NCBI GenBank assembly: GCA_001969505.1
Contig: LSSK01000006.1
Location: 1-32,547, forward strand
Length of the DNA: 32,547 nt
From: Zancudomyces culisetae
Lineage: Eukaryota; Kickxellomycota; Harpellomycetes; Harpellales; Legeriomycetaceae
Reading direction: 5' to 3'
In this document: in pieces, positions 1 to 9,430 of the stretch
Numbering within the stretch: position 1 is the stretch's first letter
How the letters are laid out: the number at the start of each line of letters is the position of its first letter
Notes under the pieces: generated by a model
Seen by the model: the letters and a program-made list of their open reading frames with translations, nothing else
Told to the model about the DNA's origin: nothing
The model's database searches: none
Translations under genes and position numbers: made by a program

Positions 1-180
1 ACTGAAGAAGTCACATCCGAGGAGACTACAACTGAGGAGACTACTACTGAAGAAGTCACATCCGAGGAGACTACAACTGAGGAGACTACTACTGAAGAAG
101 TCACATCCGAGGAGACTACAACTGAGGAGACTACTACTGAAGAAGTCACATCCGAGGAGACTACAACTGAGGAGACTACA
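1..180 (+). repeat. 45-bp coding minisatellite, four copies
   Basis: Four head-to-tail 45-bp units lie at 1-45, 46-90, 91-135 and 136-180. They are identical except for the last base of the fourth. Each encodes 15 residues in frame 1. The array runs off the left edge, so the true copy number is unknown. The near-identity suggests recent expansion or gene conversion. Confidence 0.95.
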
Positions 181-849
181 ACTGAAGAAGTCACAACTGA
201 GGAGACTACAACTGAGGAGACTACTGTATTACCAAGCGAGGAAACTGCCACTGAGGAGACTACAAGTGAGTATACTACAACCGAGGAAACTACAATCGAG
301 GAGACTACTACTGAAGAAACCACCATAGAAGAAACTACTGTATTACCAAGTGAGGAGACTGCTACTGAGGAAACCACCACAGAAGAAACTACTGTACTAC
401 CAAGCGAAGAAACTGCTACTGAGGAGACTACAACAGAGGAAACAACCGTTCTTCCAAGTGAGGAGACTACCACCGAAGAAACCACAAGTGAGTACACTAC
501 TCCTGAGGAAACTACAACAGAGGAAACAACCGTGTTACCTAGCGAGGAGACTGCCACTGAGGAAAGTACAACCGAGGAAACCACTGTATTACCAAGCGAA
601 GAAACAAACACCGAGCCCTCCAAAACTAAAACAGGGTCCTCAGGTGCATATAGCACAATGGACGCCTATGCAGAAAAGACAGGTTCTTCAGAAGAAGAGA
701 GCGAAACCTTGTCTGCAGAGGGAGAAGCCGAGAGTTCTACAGCTTCAGCTGAGGAAGATGTATCAGAAGATGAATCAAATCCAACCATGGCCCAACTGAA
801 AAGAATCGGAGAACTGATTGATAGATTAAGAGGAGGCCATGTTAACTAG
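1..849 (+). CDS. Thr/Glu-rich tandem-repeat protein, 5'-truncated
   Basis: Frame 1 is open from the first base to the TAG at 847-849, giving 282 residues with no start codon in view, so the 5' part is missing. The first 60 codons are four copies of a 15-residue unit (TEEVTSEETTTEETT). A second repeat family follows, marked by six VLPSEET motifs with codons starting at 226, 340, 394, 448, 532 and 586, mostly 54 bp apart. From about residue 201 the sequence becomes non-repetitive, acidic and Ser/Glu-rich, ending in a short basic amphipathic stretch (LKRIGELIDRLRGG). There is no hydrophobic tail, so no GPI anchor at this stop. Thr-rich repeats of this kind are common in O-glycosylated fungal wall or secreted proteins, but without the N-terminus a signal peptide cannot be tested. 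Function unknown. Confidence 0.75.
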   Translation, partial: TEEVTSEETTTEETTTEEVTSEETTTEETTTEEVTSEETTTEETTTEEVTSEETTTEETTTEEVTTEETTTEETTVLPSEETATEETTSEYTTTEETTIEETTTEETTIEETTVLPSEETATEETTTEETTVLPSEETATEETTTEETTVLPSEETTTEETTSEYTTPEETTTEETTVLPSEETATEESTTEETTVLPSEETNTEPSKTKTGSSGAYSTMDAYAEKTGSSEEESETLSAEGEAESSTASAEEDVSEDESNPTMAQLKRIGELIDRLRGGHVN

Positions 850-1152
850 ATTTGATAACCAGGTTACGCAGGTTTCGGGGCGCATTTTTTCTAATATATT
901 GGGTATGTTTTTTTATTTGTTTTGTTTAGAAAGTAATAGAAACAACAGTAAAATGTTGTTATTTTATTTGAAATAGCTTTATTTACCCAACAATTAGCAA
1001 ATGGATTGGCGATTTACCAATAAATTTATTTATTTTGAAAAACCTGGATTTGCAAATCAAAAACAATGTATAACTGTGAGGATCGAGCTAAAATATGTGA
1101 TTGTAAATACGAAAAATAAATAATAATAAACATTGTACAGAAAAGTGAAAAG
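850..1152. other. Intergenic, no gene seen
   Basis: AT-rich spacer between the repeat-protein stop and the UBA2 start. It should hold the 3' UTR of the first gene and the UBA2 promoter. No RNA gene or conserved motif was recognised. Confidence 0.6.
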
Positions 1153-4100
1153 ATGAAGGGCAACGCGAATTTGATTCAGAAAAAAGGGTATGAGGATCGA
1201 AGAATTTTGCTTGTAGGTGCAGGAGGAGTTGGGTGTGAGGTTCTAAAAAATCTTGCAGTGACTGGATTCAAGCACATTACTGTGGTAAGCTTTGTTGTAT
1301 CGAAACAACAAAAAAAAATATGGAGATTGAACATCTATGACTTAGAATTATGAAATGTTAAAGAAAAGGTAATGTCATGAATTTAGGTTGATCTGGATAC
1401 AATAGAGCTGTCTAATTTAAACAGGCAATTTTTGTTTCGAAAAAAACATATCGGAAAACCAAAATCAACTGTGGCAGCTACAGCAATAAAGGCAATGAAA
1501 AAAGACGTCGAAATCGAGGCCTTCAATGAAAATATTAAGAGTAATGACTTTGATACTGATTGGTATTGCAGATTCGATATTGTCATTAATGCACTGGACA
1601 ATCTAGGTAAGCTTAAATAAAAACAAAGACATTATATGTATTTACCAATCCAACTATTTGTTTGTGAAGATTTGCATAAGCATAATTATCAACCCTTATC
1701 GTCTGTCATCAATCTTTGAGATGTAGAGATTAGAGGCAGAGATTGAATTATGGTCGCTCATCTTGCCTTTGTTTTTATAAAACTACTTGCTAAATAGAGG
1801 CCAGGAGACATGTGAATTTTATGTGCCAGGCTGCAAATGTTCCACTAATCGAAACCGGGACGGCAGGATATACAGGACAAACTACGGTTATAAAAAGGGT
1901 AATAATATACTTTTATGAGTGCTTTTTTTTAGATCAATCCAACTTTGTACTTTGTGAATACGACCAGTTTATGGAAAATCAATTTGTTAATAATAGGGTA
2001 TCACTGAATGTTATGAGTGCCAACCTAAGCCAACCGAGCAAAAAACATATCCTGTCTGTACAATTAGAAATACACCAACTGCGCTTATCCACTGCGTAGT
2101 TTGGGCAAAGGATTTTTTTATGGTGTAAGTGATATAAGGCTATAGGTTTATGGATGAAGTATCTGGTTGAATAATTAATAAAATGATAGTGATAATGATT
2201 GATATTTTAGACAACTATTTGGTTCTGATGAAGAAAAAAATACGGAGATTAGCGATGCCAATGAAGGTATTTTTTATTGTTTTGCTTAATATTGTGTATT
2301 ACTGTGGTTATACCTATTGGTGGTGTTGACTGTATTTCTTTGTGAATAAGATTCTAGCAGGTGGCGTTTATTTAATGATGAAACTAATATAAAAAAACGT
2401 ATGAAATACTGCGGAAACGATATAGACATTGATGGAAAGGAAGAGGAAAAAATGCAGAGCGAAGTGCACAAACTTGCAAAGATAAGTGGACTTGTTGGAG
2501 CCGAGCATTTCGACGAATTGGTATTTGATTGTGTGTTTAAAAACAGCATTGAAGAGTCGCTGCTAATGGAAGACATGTGGAAATCACGAGCAAAACCCAC
2601 ACCGTTAAGTTTTTCAGACTTCCAAAACGGAAATCTAGCGGAAAATACCAGTATTGATATTCGAAAAACCCCCTCAATAGAGGAGTGTTTCAAACAATGG
2701 AAAGATAGGTACTGATTAATTATACGTACTTTTTTTTAAAAAAAAAATAATCAATTACACAGGATTGTTCAAAAGGGGCAAGTAACTCTGGTGTTCAAAA
2801 TCACCTAGTTTGATCACATATTTACTAAAAAAAGAAATTGATAAAAATAGTATACAAAAATTGAAAAAAAGGCATCTTGTGACTACGAACGGAAAGTTCT
2901 CGGCAATAAAATTCGATAAGGATGATGATGACTGCTTGAGCTTTGTAGCATCCTCCGCTAACATAAGAGCACATATATTTGGGATAGAAAAGCAGTCAAC
3001 CTTTTCCATTAAAGGTAATTAGAATAGCAGAAACAATCATCTGACCAAAACTCAATTGGCACAGGCGCACTCGTACATACTTGACTTTAGTTTGAACCGC
3101 TTGACTGATATCTATATACATATTTTTATTTCCTATCTTTTCTAGCAATGGCAGGAAATATCATCCCATCGATAGCTACAATAAACAGCATAGTTTCAGG
3201 ACTTGCGGTGGGACAGACGCTAAAAACCCTAGCGGGAGATATCGACAAATGTAAAACGGTAAGAAGCCTGACATATTTGTCCTGTTTGTATCGAAATAAA
3301 CCAGAATGCTCGTATATACCTAGATATATTTCTCGTACACCTCTCAAAACAGATTACTTGCAAACAGCAAGTTGTTACCTCCGAATTTGGAATGCCCAGT
3401 GTGTAATGCCCAATATTTGAAAGCTCTGACAGACTTGTCAAAAAAAAGACTGTGTGATGTCATTGATGCTTTGCTGGGCAAGTCTGGTGGAAATCCGTTG
3501 ATCCAAGGCTTAAATTCAGATTTTATTATCACCAAGGGGAAAAGGTAAGTCTATAGTTTTGAGGCAAACATTGTCTCAGCATTGTATCAAACCACCCGGC
3601 TCAAATATACTTTTGCATATTACTTATAGGATATTGTATGACTTTGATTTTGAAGACAACTTGGAAAAGCCACTTTCCGACCTTGGAATCCAAGATGGCA
3701 CCTTCCTGACGTTTACATTTGAATCAGAGGATGATGATATTACTATTCATCCATTGGTGATTTTTTTCTATAACAGGTAACTATCTATCTGGTTGGTTTA
3801 CTTTTCCAAACACACAATACACTGTGTTCTCTTTTCTCTACAACAAAATTACAAGATGTCATCATTTTTGAGGCAATATCGTAAATTGGATTTTGAATAA
3901 TCAAACCAAATTCATTATCTAATCAGCTATACATTTGCTTCTTGTAGACCTTCCATAGATAATGATAACCAACTTGAATTAGTTAGCACTGCAAAAAATC
4001 TTGGTGGAACAAACGGAATATCGGAACGTTTAAACAGTTGTAAAAAACGAAAGCTTTCTGAAACTGATTCGGATCTCAAAGAGGAAGCATTCTCTCACCC

Positions 4101-4236
4101 TTCTGGGAATGCAAAAAAGGCAAGGCTTGATACCGAAGTCTCTAATCATCTTGTTATTGAAGATAGCGATGATGATCATGTCGAACAAAACGCCAGCCTC
4201 AATTCTGCAGTCTTTATTGTTGATGACAGCGACTGA
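1153..4236 (+). CDS. UBA2: SUMO-activating enzyme E1 catalytic subunit (UBA2), 11 exons
   Basis: Catalytic half of the Aos1-Uba2 heterodimer, which adenylates SUMO and carries it as a thioester before transfer to Ubc9, mainly in the nucleus. Phase-consistent GT-AG junctions give exons 1153-1284, 1387-1606, 1798-1898, 1997-2124, 2211-2266, 2351-2708, 2809-3014, 3146-3258, 3324-3544, 3630-3776 and 3948-4236. Together they make 656 residues, close to human UBA2 (640). Visible features: nucleotide-binding GAGGVG in exon 1; [14 protein letters not shown] in exon 2; the active-site Cys172 in VCTIRNTP (codon at 2057); zinc ligands CYEC (156/159) and CPVC (462/465); an adenylation-domain segment [15 protein letters not shown] at the exon 7/8 join; a ubiquitin-fold domain in exons 9-10; and a C-terminal basic/acidic tail with SUMO-interacting-like motifs ([10 protein letters not shown] and VFIVDDSD, the latter at the very end). 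Least certain is the exon 5/6 acceptor (2349-2350), chosen by phase. Confidence 0.93.
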
Positions 4237-4377
4237 AGTGTCTTTATTTATATATTTTGATCCTATCAACTTTGACCGGTTTGGGAATAATTTCATTATA
4301 TACCTCTTGTTGAAACTGGGTTGTCTACATTTGATAAAAATAATTTCATGATACTCTATTAAAGTTTTCACGAGTGC

Positions 4378-5133
4378 TTATTGAGATTTCTGAAAGTCGT
4401 AATAAAATATCGCCGCATCAACATATTCATTTGGTGGATATCCTTTTAGTCTCCCTGCTTTGGGCAAAGTGCCGATCTGATGGAATCCTAACTTTTTCCA
4501 TAGAGTCAATGATGGTCCGTTTGTTACGAATACCAAATTGAACAATGAGCACACATATCCTATTAAAGGGGCAACCACTAAGTATGCCTTTCCCATCTCC
4601 AGGCCCACTCCCATGCTTCGATATCTAGGCGCAGTAATAAACCCTCCATTGCAAACATGTGAACACCTTCCTGGATAGTTTGGCTTTACGTAGAACAGCC
4701 CCATCACATTTTCATTCCAGTTTTCGATAGTATCCACCCAAAAGTCTGTGTGCTCATTAAATAAAACGAAGGCCTCTCCTGATAAAAAATATGACTTGAA
4801 CCCATCCACTCCCATTTCGTGTTCGTGTGGGTATGTATCACCATCCTCAATGACTTTGTCAAGAAGACTTGTCAAATGATTCAGCAAATTTGGTCGGCCC
4901 TTGAGTGTTATAGTAGATTTTTCAACAAATTTCTGATATTCCTCCGTGTTTTTGATTTCCAATTCCTCTTTAGTGTAACCCTCCTCTACATTGCTGTCAT
5001 CATTTGTTTCTGCCACTCTGAAAATGTAGTATTTTGTTGATTCATCTTTAAGAGTGCCTGATATTGGCAAATGTGACAAGAATTCCGCTGTGGGAAATCG
5101 TTTATGCATCTTTACATTCCCATACGTCGCCAT
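4378..5133 (-). CDS. GNAT N-acetyltransferase, Mpr1-like
   Basis: 251 residues, intronless, starting at the ATG at 5131-5133. From about residue 84 it matches the yeast Mpr1 pattern: GDTYPHEHE, FYVKPNYPGRCSHVCNGGF (148-165), the acetyl-CoA loop RSMGVG (172-177), a YVCSLFNLVFVTN block (193-205) and LWKKLGFHQIG (211-221). Asn162 and Asn205 lie where Mpr1 has its substrate/catalytic asparagines. Mpr1 acetylates the proline analogue azetidine-2-carboxylate and is linked to proline/pyrroline-5-carboxylate metabolism and oxidative-stress tolerance. Whether this protein shares that substrate is inference. Residues 1-80 are an unrelated-looking N-terminal extension. The gene converges on UBA2 with 141 bp between stops. 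Confidence 0.8.
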   Translation of the reverse strand: MATYGNVKMHKRFPTAEFLSHLPISGTLKDESTKYYIFRVAETNDDSNVEEGYTKEELEIKNTEEYQKFVEKSTITLKGRPNLLNHLTSLLDKVIEDGDTYPHEHEMGVDGFKSYFLSGEAFVLFNEHTDFWVDTIENWNENVMGLFYVKPNYPGRCSHVCNGGFITAPRYRSMGVGLEMGKAYLVVAPLIGYVCSLFNLVFVTNGPSLTLWKKLGFHQIGTLPKAGRLKGYPPNEYVDAAIFYYDFQKSQ

Positions 5134-6382
5134 CTTTATTCTTATTTCTAGTTTTTAATTGTTTCCCGGTTTAGAGCTGCAAAATATTTATTTGTATAAA
5201 CCCTGTTTTAAAAGCTGTAAAATAAAAATCCTTTTAAATCCTGAAATATATAGCGAATTTCAGTATCACATTCATTGCTGCGACTTTGAAAATACCACAC
5301 TTTCTGTGGTCATAAAATTGTTTCAGGCTTCTTGGTTTTAGTTGCAGGCTATACACTCACTTTAAAAAATAAAAAAATACTGTGGGCAACGTTGATTGCT
5401 TTTCGCACCAAAAGATAACATCGATACCAATTGATTTGCTAAGATGTGCGACCTTTCACTGTTGATTTGATCGTCAAAACACTTTTGCCATTGTGAACAG
5501 AGTATATTAACGTTTTTATTTGTTTTTGATTACTGTTTGGTACATTCAAGTGCACATACACATATGCGTGTATATTATAGTTACAAGTATTTAAATATCT
5601 CAACATTAAAACATGGAATGCCAAAAACCCATAAACTAGCAACTTGGCCTATAAAATCACAAACTTGCTAAAAATAATCCTCAAATTAATGTAATATACT
5701 TGTAAAATACCCGTCACAACCCAGTAGGTAGCTTTTCTGATTAAATTTCACTTACGGATAAATAATGCTATGAGAAAGAAAATAACCAAGAAAGGCTAAC
5801 AATCATGAATCAATCAGCTGTATTTTTTATTATTGCTTATGGTTCGCTAAATATGTACTTCAATGATATACCACAAATGTGAAAATGTTACACACCATCA
5901 TACCTACATTAAACGGCTGTAGTTTAGTTGTCTCAAATATCCGAATGGTTCAATATAATGACCCCAGTGTATAAAATAAAAAAACACACATTATGGCGGA
6001 AATAGTAGAAATGACTGGTTCGCCATGCTATTAATTCAGTTCGCTTTCTATTTTTCAATTAGCAATTTACAACAACAATAAAGTACATAATACAAACATT
6101 TCGGAACATTTTTGTAGAAGAGCAAGAGGGAGAGAGTTCGTGTTGGAAATACTCTCTTTTCTATACATCGTAGGTACAAGTATGATATTAGTATTGTCCG
6201 ATTTCTAACACTGTACCCGCATTTTAAGCCCCCCAAACTGATCATAAGCTCACAAACTATTTGCATTCGTTTGACCCGATTTTCCCCTTTACTTGCATAT
6301 ATTGATAACTCTTAGTTCAAGATTTTGCCTTGGTGAAGTAAAATGCTACTACCTCAACGCTTCATTTATCACCATTATGTAT
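5134..6382. other. Intergenic, no gene seen
   Basis: About 1.25 kb of AT-rich sequence upstream of the acetyltransferase. Only short ORFs without recognisable features were found on either strand, and no RNA gene was recognised. Confidence 0.5.
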
Positions 6383-6610
6383 TTATTGCTTAGGAAAACT
6401 GATTTTTGTTAATGAATTAAGTAAAATGTCGGATTGGCATACATTATAGTATAGAGCTGTCGCTGATATCTGGGTAATTCCTTTTTGATTATTAAAATCT
6501 GATGGGTATATAGTATCATCGGTGTTAATATTATACCTGAATATACCGGGTTTTTGGTTATAATAATAGCTCCAATGAGCTAAGGTGTAGCCTTCTCTAT
6601 AACTTATCAT
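6383..6610 (-). other. Short ORF of 75 codons, doubtful gene or remnant
   Basis: An ATG-to-stop ORF with ordinary mixed amino-acid composition (for example GYTLAHWSYYY near the start), unlike the Phe/Leu/Lys-rich shadows nearby. An in-frame stop lies two codons upstream of the ATG. No family recognised. It may be a gene fragment, since the next interval also looks like decayed coding sequence, or chance. Confidence 0.2.
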
Positions 6611-6655
6611 AAACTACCCGGGATATCATGTCAATCAAACTAGCAGGTTTGGTAG

Positions 6656-7051
6656 TTCCAAATACTTGACCAAGATCTTTTCCTATATATTCAAGCGAGA
6701 AGAAAACAAAGAGGACGCTCTGGAAAATTATTCGATTTCTTCCCAAATGTTAGCTTTTTAAGTAACTTCGGGAGGAGGTACATCAATGGAGTTCAACTGT
6801 AACGAAACGGTAATTGTAAAGCAGAGATAGAATACCACAACTACATTATTAAACCGTTCCACTTTGTTGAAGGAGATCCCCATGTCTTGAAATTAAAAAA
6901 AATCTGGTTTCAGGGAAAATTACAAGGTGACATAAATGTCTATAGAAACTGAACAGGTTTAATAAGTTTGATTGAATCAAAGTATTCTACAAATAAAGAG
7001 TTGGAAGATATTTTGGCGTTCAAACAGATTTATTCGACATATACAAGATAA
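6656..7051 (+). pseudogene. Possible decayed ORF upstream of the secreted protein
   Basis: One frame reads for 131 codons with only two internal stops (TAA at 6800 and TGA at 6950) before the final TAA at 7049. Between the stops it encodes plausible protein-like sequence (for example HFVEGDPHVLKLKKIWFQGK). In sequence this AT-rich, non-coding frames usually hit stops much sooner. No family recognised. It could be a remnant of an older gene or a chance open stretch. Confidence 0.25.
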
Positions 7052-7076
7052 AATACCGTTCTTTTACTCAATCATG

Positions 7077-7085
7077 TATAAATAG
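7077..7085 (+). promoter_or_regulatory. TATA box for the secreted repeat protein
   Basis: TATAAATAG about 96 bp upstream of the ATG at 7181, followed by a pyrimidine-rich stretch and an A-rich leader. This is a canonical TATA arrangement. Confidence 0.5.
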
Positions 7086-7180
7086 TAAGGAATTTTCCCT
7101 CTACAAAGCATTTTATCAACGAAATCTATCCAAAAATTTTAAATACGTTAACACATACTCAGAAAGAAAAGGATATCAAA

Positions 7181-8131
7181 ATGAAGAAGTTTATTACAAT
7201 TTCAACAATACTGGCAGCTGTACACTCAACAGTTCCACCTTTTTACTGTGCATCTACTCGCAACATAAAAACTGGAATGGATTTTGTCAACAGTGAAAAA
7301 TCCTCATTTCAGTGCCCTGAGGGTACCATATGCAGAATAAACATAGGTGGAGCTTACTGCATTGATACTGATGGCCTTGAAGTTGTCAAGTGTGGTATAG
7401 GAAGATTAGGGCTTGCATGTGTGCATATCAGCACTGGACTAGTAGACAGTAGCCTATTAGATGTCCCAAACCCCCGTATTCCCAATGTTGGTGCATTGCC
7501 TGTTCATTTACCTGGTGTCCCTAATATTGGTGGTCTGCCTGTTCCAGTACCTGGTGTCCCTAATCTTGGTGCATTACCTGTTCCAGTACCTGGTGTCCTC
7601 AATCTTGGTGCGTTTCCTGTTCCAAATCCCAATATCCATATGGAGACTTCGGATACCAGCAAACTATCAGTTTCAAATACAAAGCCTTTTCCCAAACGTT
7701 CTGATAACATCCAGATGCATCAGAATAGTGGAATATTACCACTAAATCTTCCCAACCTTGGTGGTCTGCCTGTTCATTTACCTGGTGTCCCCGATCTTGG
7801 CGCGTTACCTGTTCATTTACCTGGTATCCCTAATCTTGGTGCATTACCTGTTCCAGTACCTGGTGTTCCTAATATTGGTGCATTACCTGTTCCAGTACCT
7901 GGTGTCCTCAATCTTGGTGCGTTGCCTGTTCCAAATCCCAATATCCATATGGAGACTTCGGATACCAGCAAACTATCAGTTTCAAATACAAAGCCTTTTC
8001 CCAAACGTTCTGATAACATCCAGATGCATCAGAATAGTGGAATATTACCACTAAATCTTCCCAATCTTCCAATAAACATTCCTGACATTTCAGGTATTAT
8101 GCAATCTGTAAATCGGGGGGGTCAATGTTAA
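7181..8131 (+). CDS. Secreted Pro/Gly/Leu repeat protein with duplicated Lys-Arg sites
   Basis: 316 residues, intronless. A hydrophobic N-terminus (FITISTILAAVHS) is a likely signal peptide. Residues 23-80 hold six cysteines (23, 45, 51, 60, 71, 80). The CPEGTIC...GGAYC spacing resembles small chitin-binding modules such as CBM19, but only weakly. From residue 102 it consists of nine degenerate 13-residue units of the NLGALPVPVPGVP type, in groups of four and five, each group followed by the same 38-residue spacer containing FPKRSDNIQMHQ. The unit set plus spacer repeats with a period of 103 residues (309 bp). Lys-Arg at 172-173 and 275-276 are candidate Kex2 sites. A lone Cys ends the protein. 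A wall-associated protein or a processed precursor are both possible; function unknown. Confidence 0.75.
   Translation: MKKFITISTILAAVHSTVPPFYCASTRNIKTGMDFVNSEKSSFQCPEGTICRINIGGAYCIDTDGLEVVKCGIGRLGLACVHISTGLVDSSLLDVPNPRIPNVGALPVHLPGVPNIGGLPVPVPGVPNLGALPVPVPGVLNLGAFPVPNPNIHMETSDTSKLSVSNTKPFPKRSDNIQMHQNSGILPLNLPNLGGLPVHLPGVPDLGALPVHLPGIPNLGALPVPVPGVPNIGALPVPVPGVLNLGALPVPNPNIHMETSDTSKLSVSNTKPFPKRSDNIQMHQNSGILPLNLPNLPINIPDISGIMQSVNRGGQC
7484..8062 (+). repeat. 309-bp internal tandem duplication built of 39-bp units
   Basis: Copy 1 is 7484-7792. Copy 2 starts at 7793 and is recognisable to about 8062, lacking its last 39-bp unit. The 114-bp spacer segments of the two copies appear identical or nearly so at the DNA level. 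The 39-bp units are more diverged, which suggests the 39-bp expansion is older than the 309-bp duplication. Confidence 0.9.
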
Positions 8132-8166
8132 TAAAATGCTATAGTGAACCTACAATAGGTAAGTAA

Positions 8167-8424
8167 TGCGAGGAATATGACAGCATAGTAGATTTTATAG
8201 AAAATACTATTTATGATAGGTATGAATATAACAGTGGCGATGATAATTAAAATAGTAACTGTGAAGAAAATGAGAAAAGTGACGATATTGATGCTTTCAG
8301 ATGTGGTGGTGATGGTGAAGCTAATAACGACTCCGGTTCAGTATCATATTCATTTCGTTTATTTTTGTGGTGGGGGTTCTTTATTTGGATTTCAGTGCGC
8401 TGCAGTATTTCTCCAACCATTTAG
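8167..8424 (+). pseudogene. Possible decayed acidic ORF with hydrophobic tail
   Basis: One frame is open for 86 codons to the TAG at 8422 apart from one internal TAA at 8248. It reads as acidic, Asn/Asp/Ser-rich sequence and then a hydrophobic end (LFLWWGFFIWISV), the order expected for a membrane- or GPI-anchored C-terminus. A consensus splice-donor-like AG|GTAAGT lies just before it at about 8158-8165, so it might instead be part of a transcript from the upstream gene. No family recognised. Confidence 0.22.
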
Positions 8425-9292
8425 TTCAGTACTATCTTATTTTAAAGCTCGATTTTTAAAAATAATAAACAATTTTGTTCAACTAAACACCGAGCACTTT
8501 TTCAGCAATAAAAGTCGTTTAAACTGGTGCGTGGGTCCATTTTTGATATCCAATATTGTGTATTTTGGCTTTGGTATGACTAACCAAGCTAGTACTATTT
8601 CAGCTTTTATTTTTAGTTGTGTCAATAACTATCCATATTCAAAATATATGACATTTTAAAGTGATTTTTGCTACAGACCATCCCCATCCGTAAAATCCAC
8701 TTGCCCGGAAAGAAATTTGATTTAAAAGTATGGCGAAAACCAAAAAAATACATAACGATGGTGTGTTGGAAAATGGTGTGTATAAATCAAAAGTATTTAT
8801 TTCAACCACCTCATGTGTTTCAATAGATTGTGAAACTAAAATGTATGGACGAGAACTCATTTTCAATCAACATTTTATTGATCTCAATAGACTATTGAAA
8901 TCTTATTGAGAACTTTTTTCAATAATTTCAACGCCTATTGAGGATATTTCATACTATCAAAGTTGTTTATTTACGAAATGTTAGTAGATTTAATTGGAAA
9001 AATATCAAAGTTGTAGCTACATTAGAATCTTTAGCCCAGGTGGGTCGATGTTTCAACATCTCTGCAAGTATAAACGTTTCGGACAACATTCTGCTGTTGA
9101 TTTTTGTGGCATATTAACCTTTTCAACAAGGAAAATGAAGGCATCTTAATCACAATGTAATTTAGAAAGGTTTTCAGTAAAATTATTTCTTAAAAAATGT
9201 ATATAAACCGTATGACACTCGGTCGATATGAGCTCGCCAGAATACAAATAGAGAATTTGCTATATATATTGTGTAGAATACCTCTCAGTTTC
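8425..9292. other. Intergenic, no gene seen
   Basis: AT-rich, with several short CAATAG/CTATTG inverted matches between about 8875 and 8945 that could form weak hairpins. No coding frame with recognisable features. Confidence 0.5.
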
Positions 9293-9380
9293 TATAGAAT
9301 ATTTATTCAGTAAATTCCCTGGGACACAACAGGAGATATAGAATATTTATTCAGTAAATTCCCTGGGACACAACAGGAGA
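9293..9380 (+). repeat. 44-bp tandem duplication
   Basis: Two identical 44-bp copies lie at 9293-9336 and 9337-9380, followed by the first six bases of a third. The unit contains CCCTGGGACACAACAGG. It lies about 50 bp beyond the 3' end of the nuclease-like pseudogene. Confidence 0.95.
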
Positions 9381-9430
9381 TATAGAAATGATACTCCCAC
9401 ATTATAAGAAAGCTTGTAGCGGCCGCTTGA

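Noticed and set aside
1-180. Regular repeats as a CRISPR array
   Set aside because: No unique spacers; the units are contiguous, coding and in frame, in a eukaryotic contig.
350-799. A 149-codon ORF in a second frame of the Thr/Glu repeat, rich in Arg/Lys/Leu
   Set aside because: It is the shifted reading of the same repeats. Frame 1 runs the full length to a natural stop and has a sensible C-terminus.
7504-8019. Two near-identical antisense ORFs of 68 codons within the secreted protein gene
   Set aside because: They arise from the 309-bp duplication and the Pro/Gly-rich composition; no independent start context or domain.
8213-8659. A 148-codon plus-strand ORF
   Set aside because: Hydrophobic, Phe/Ile/Val-rich composition expected from AT-rich non-coding DNA. 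A different frame over 8167-8424 looks more protein-like.
9419-9426. A NotI-type GCGGCCGC site in AT-rich DNA, suggesting a cloning adaptor
   Set aside because: Sequence continues smoothly into the pseudogene on one side, and a single 8-bp site is weak evidence for vector or adaptor.
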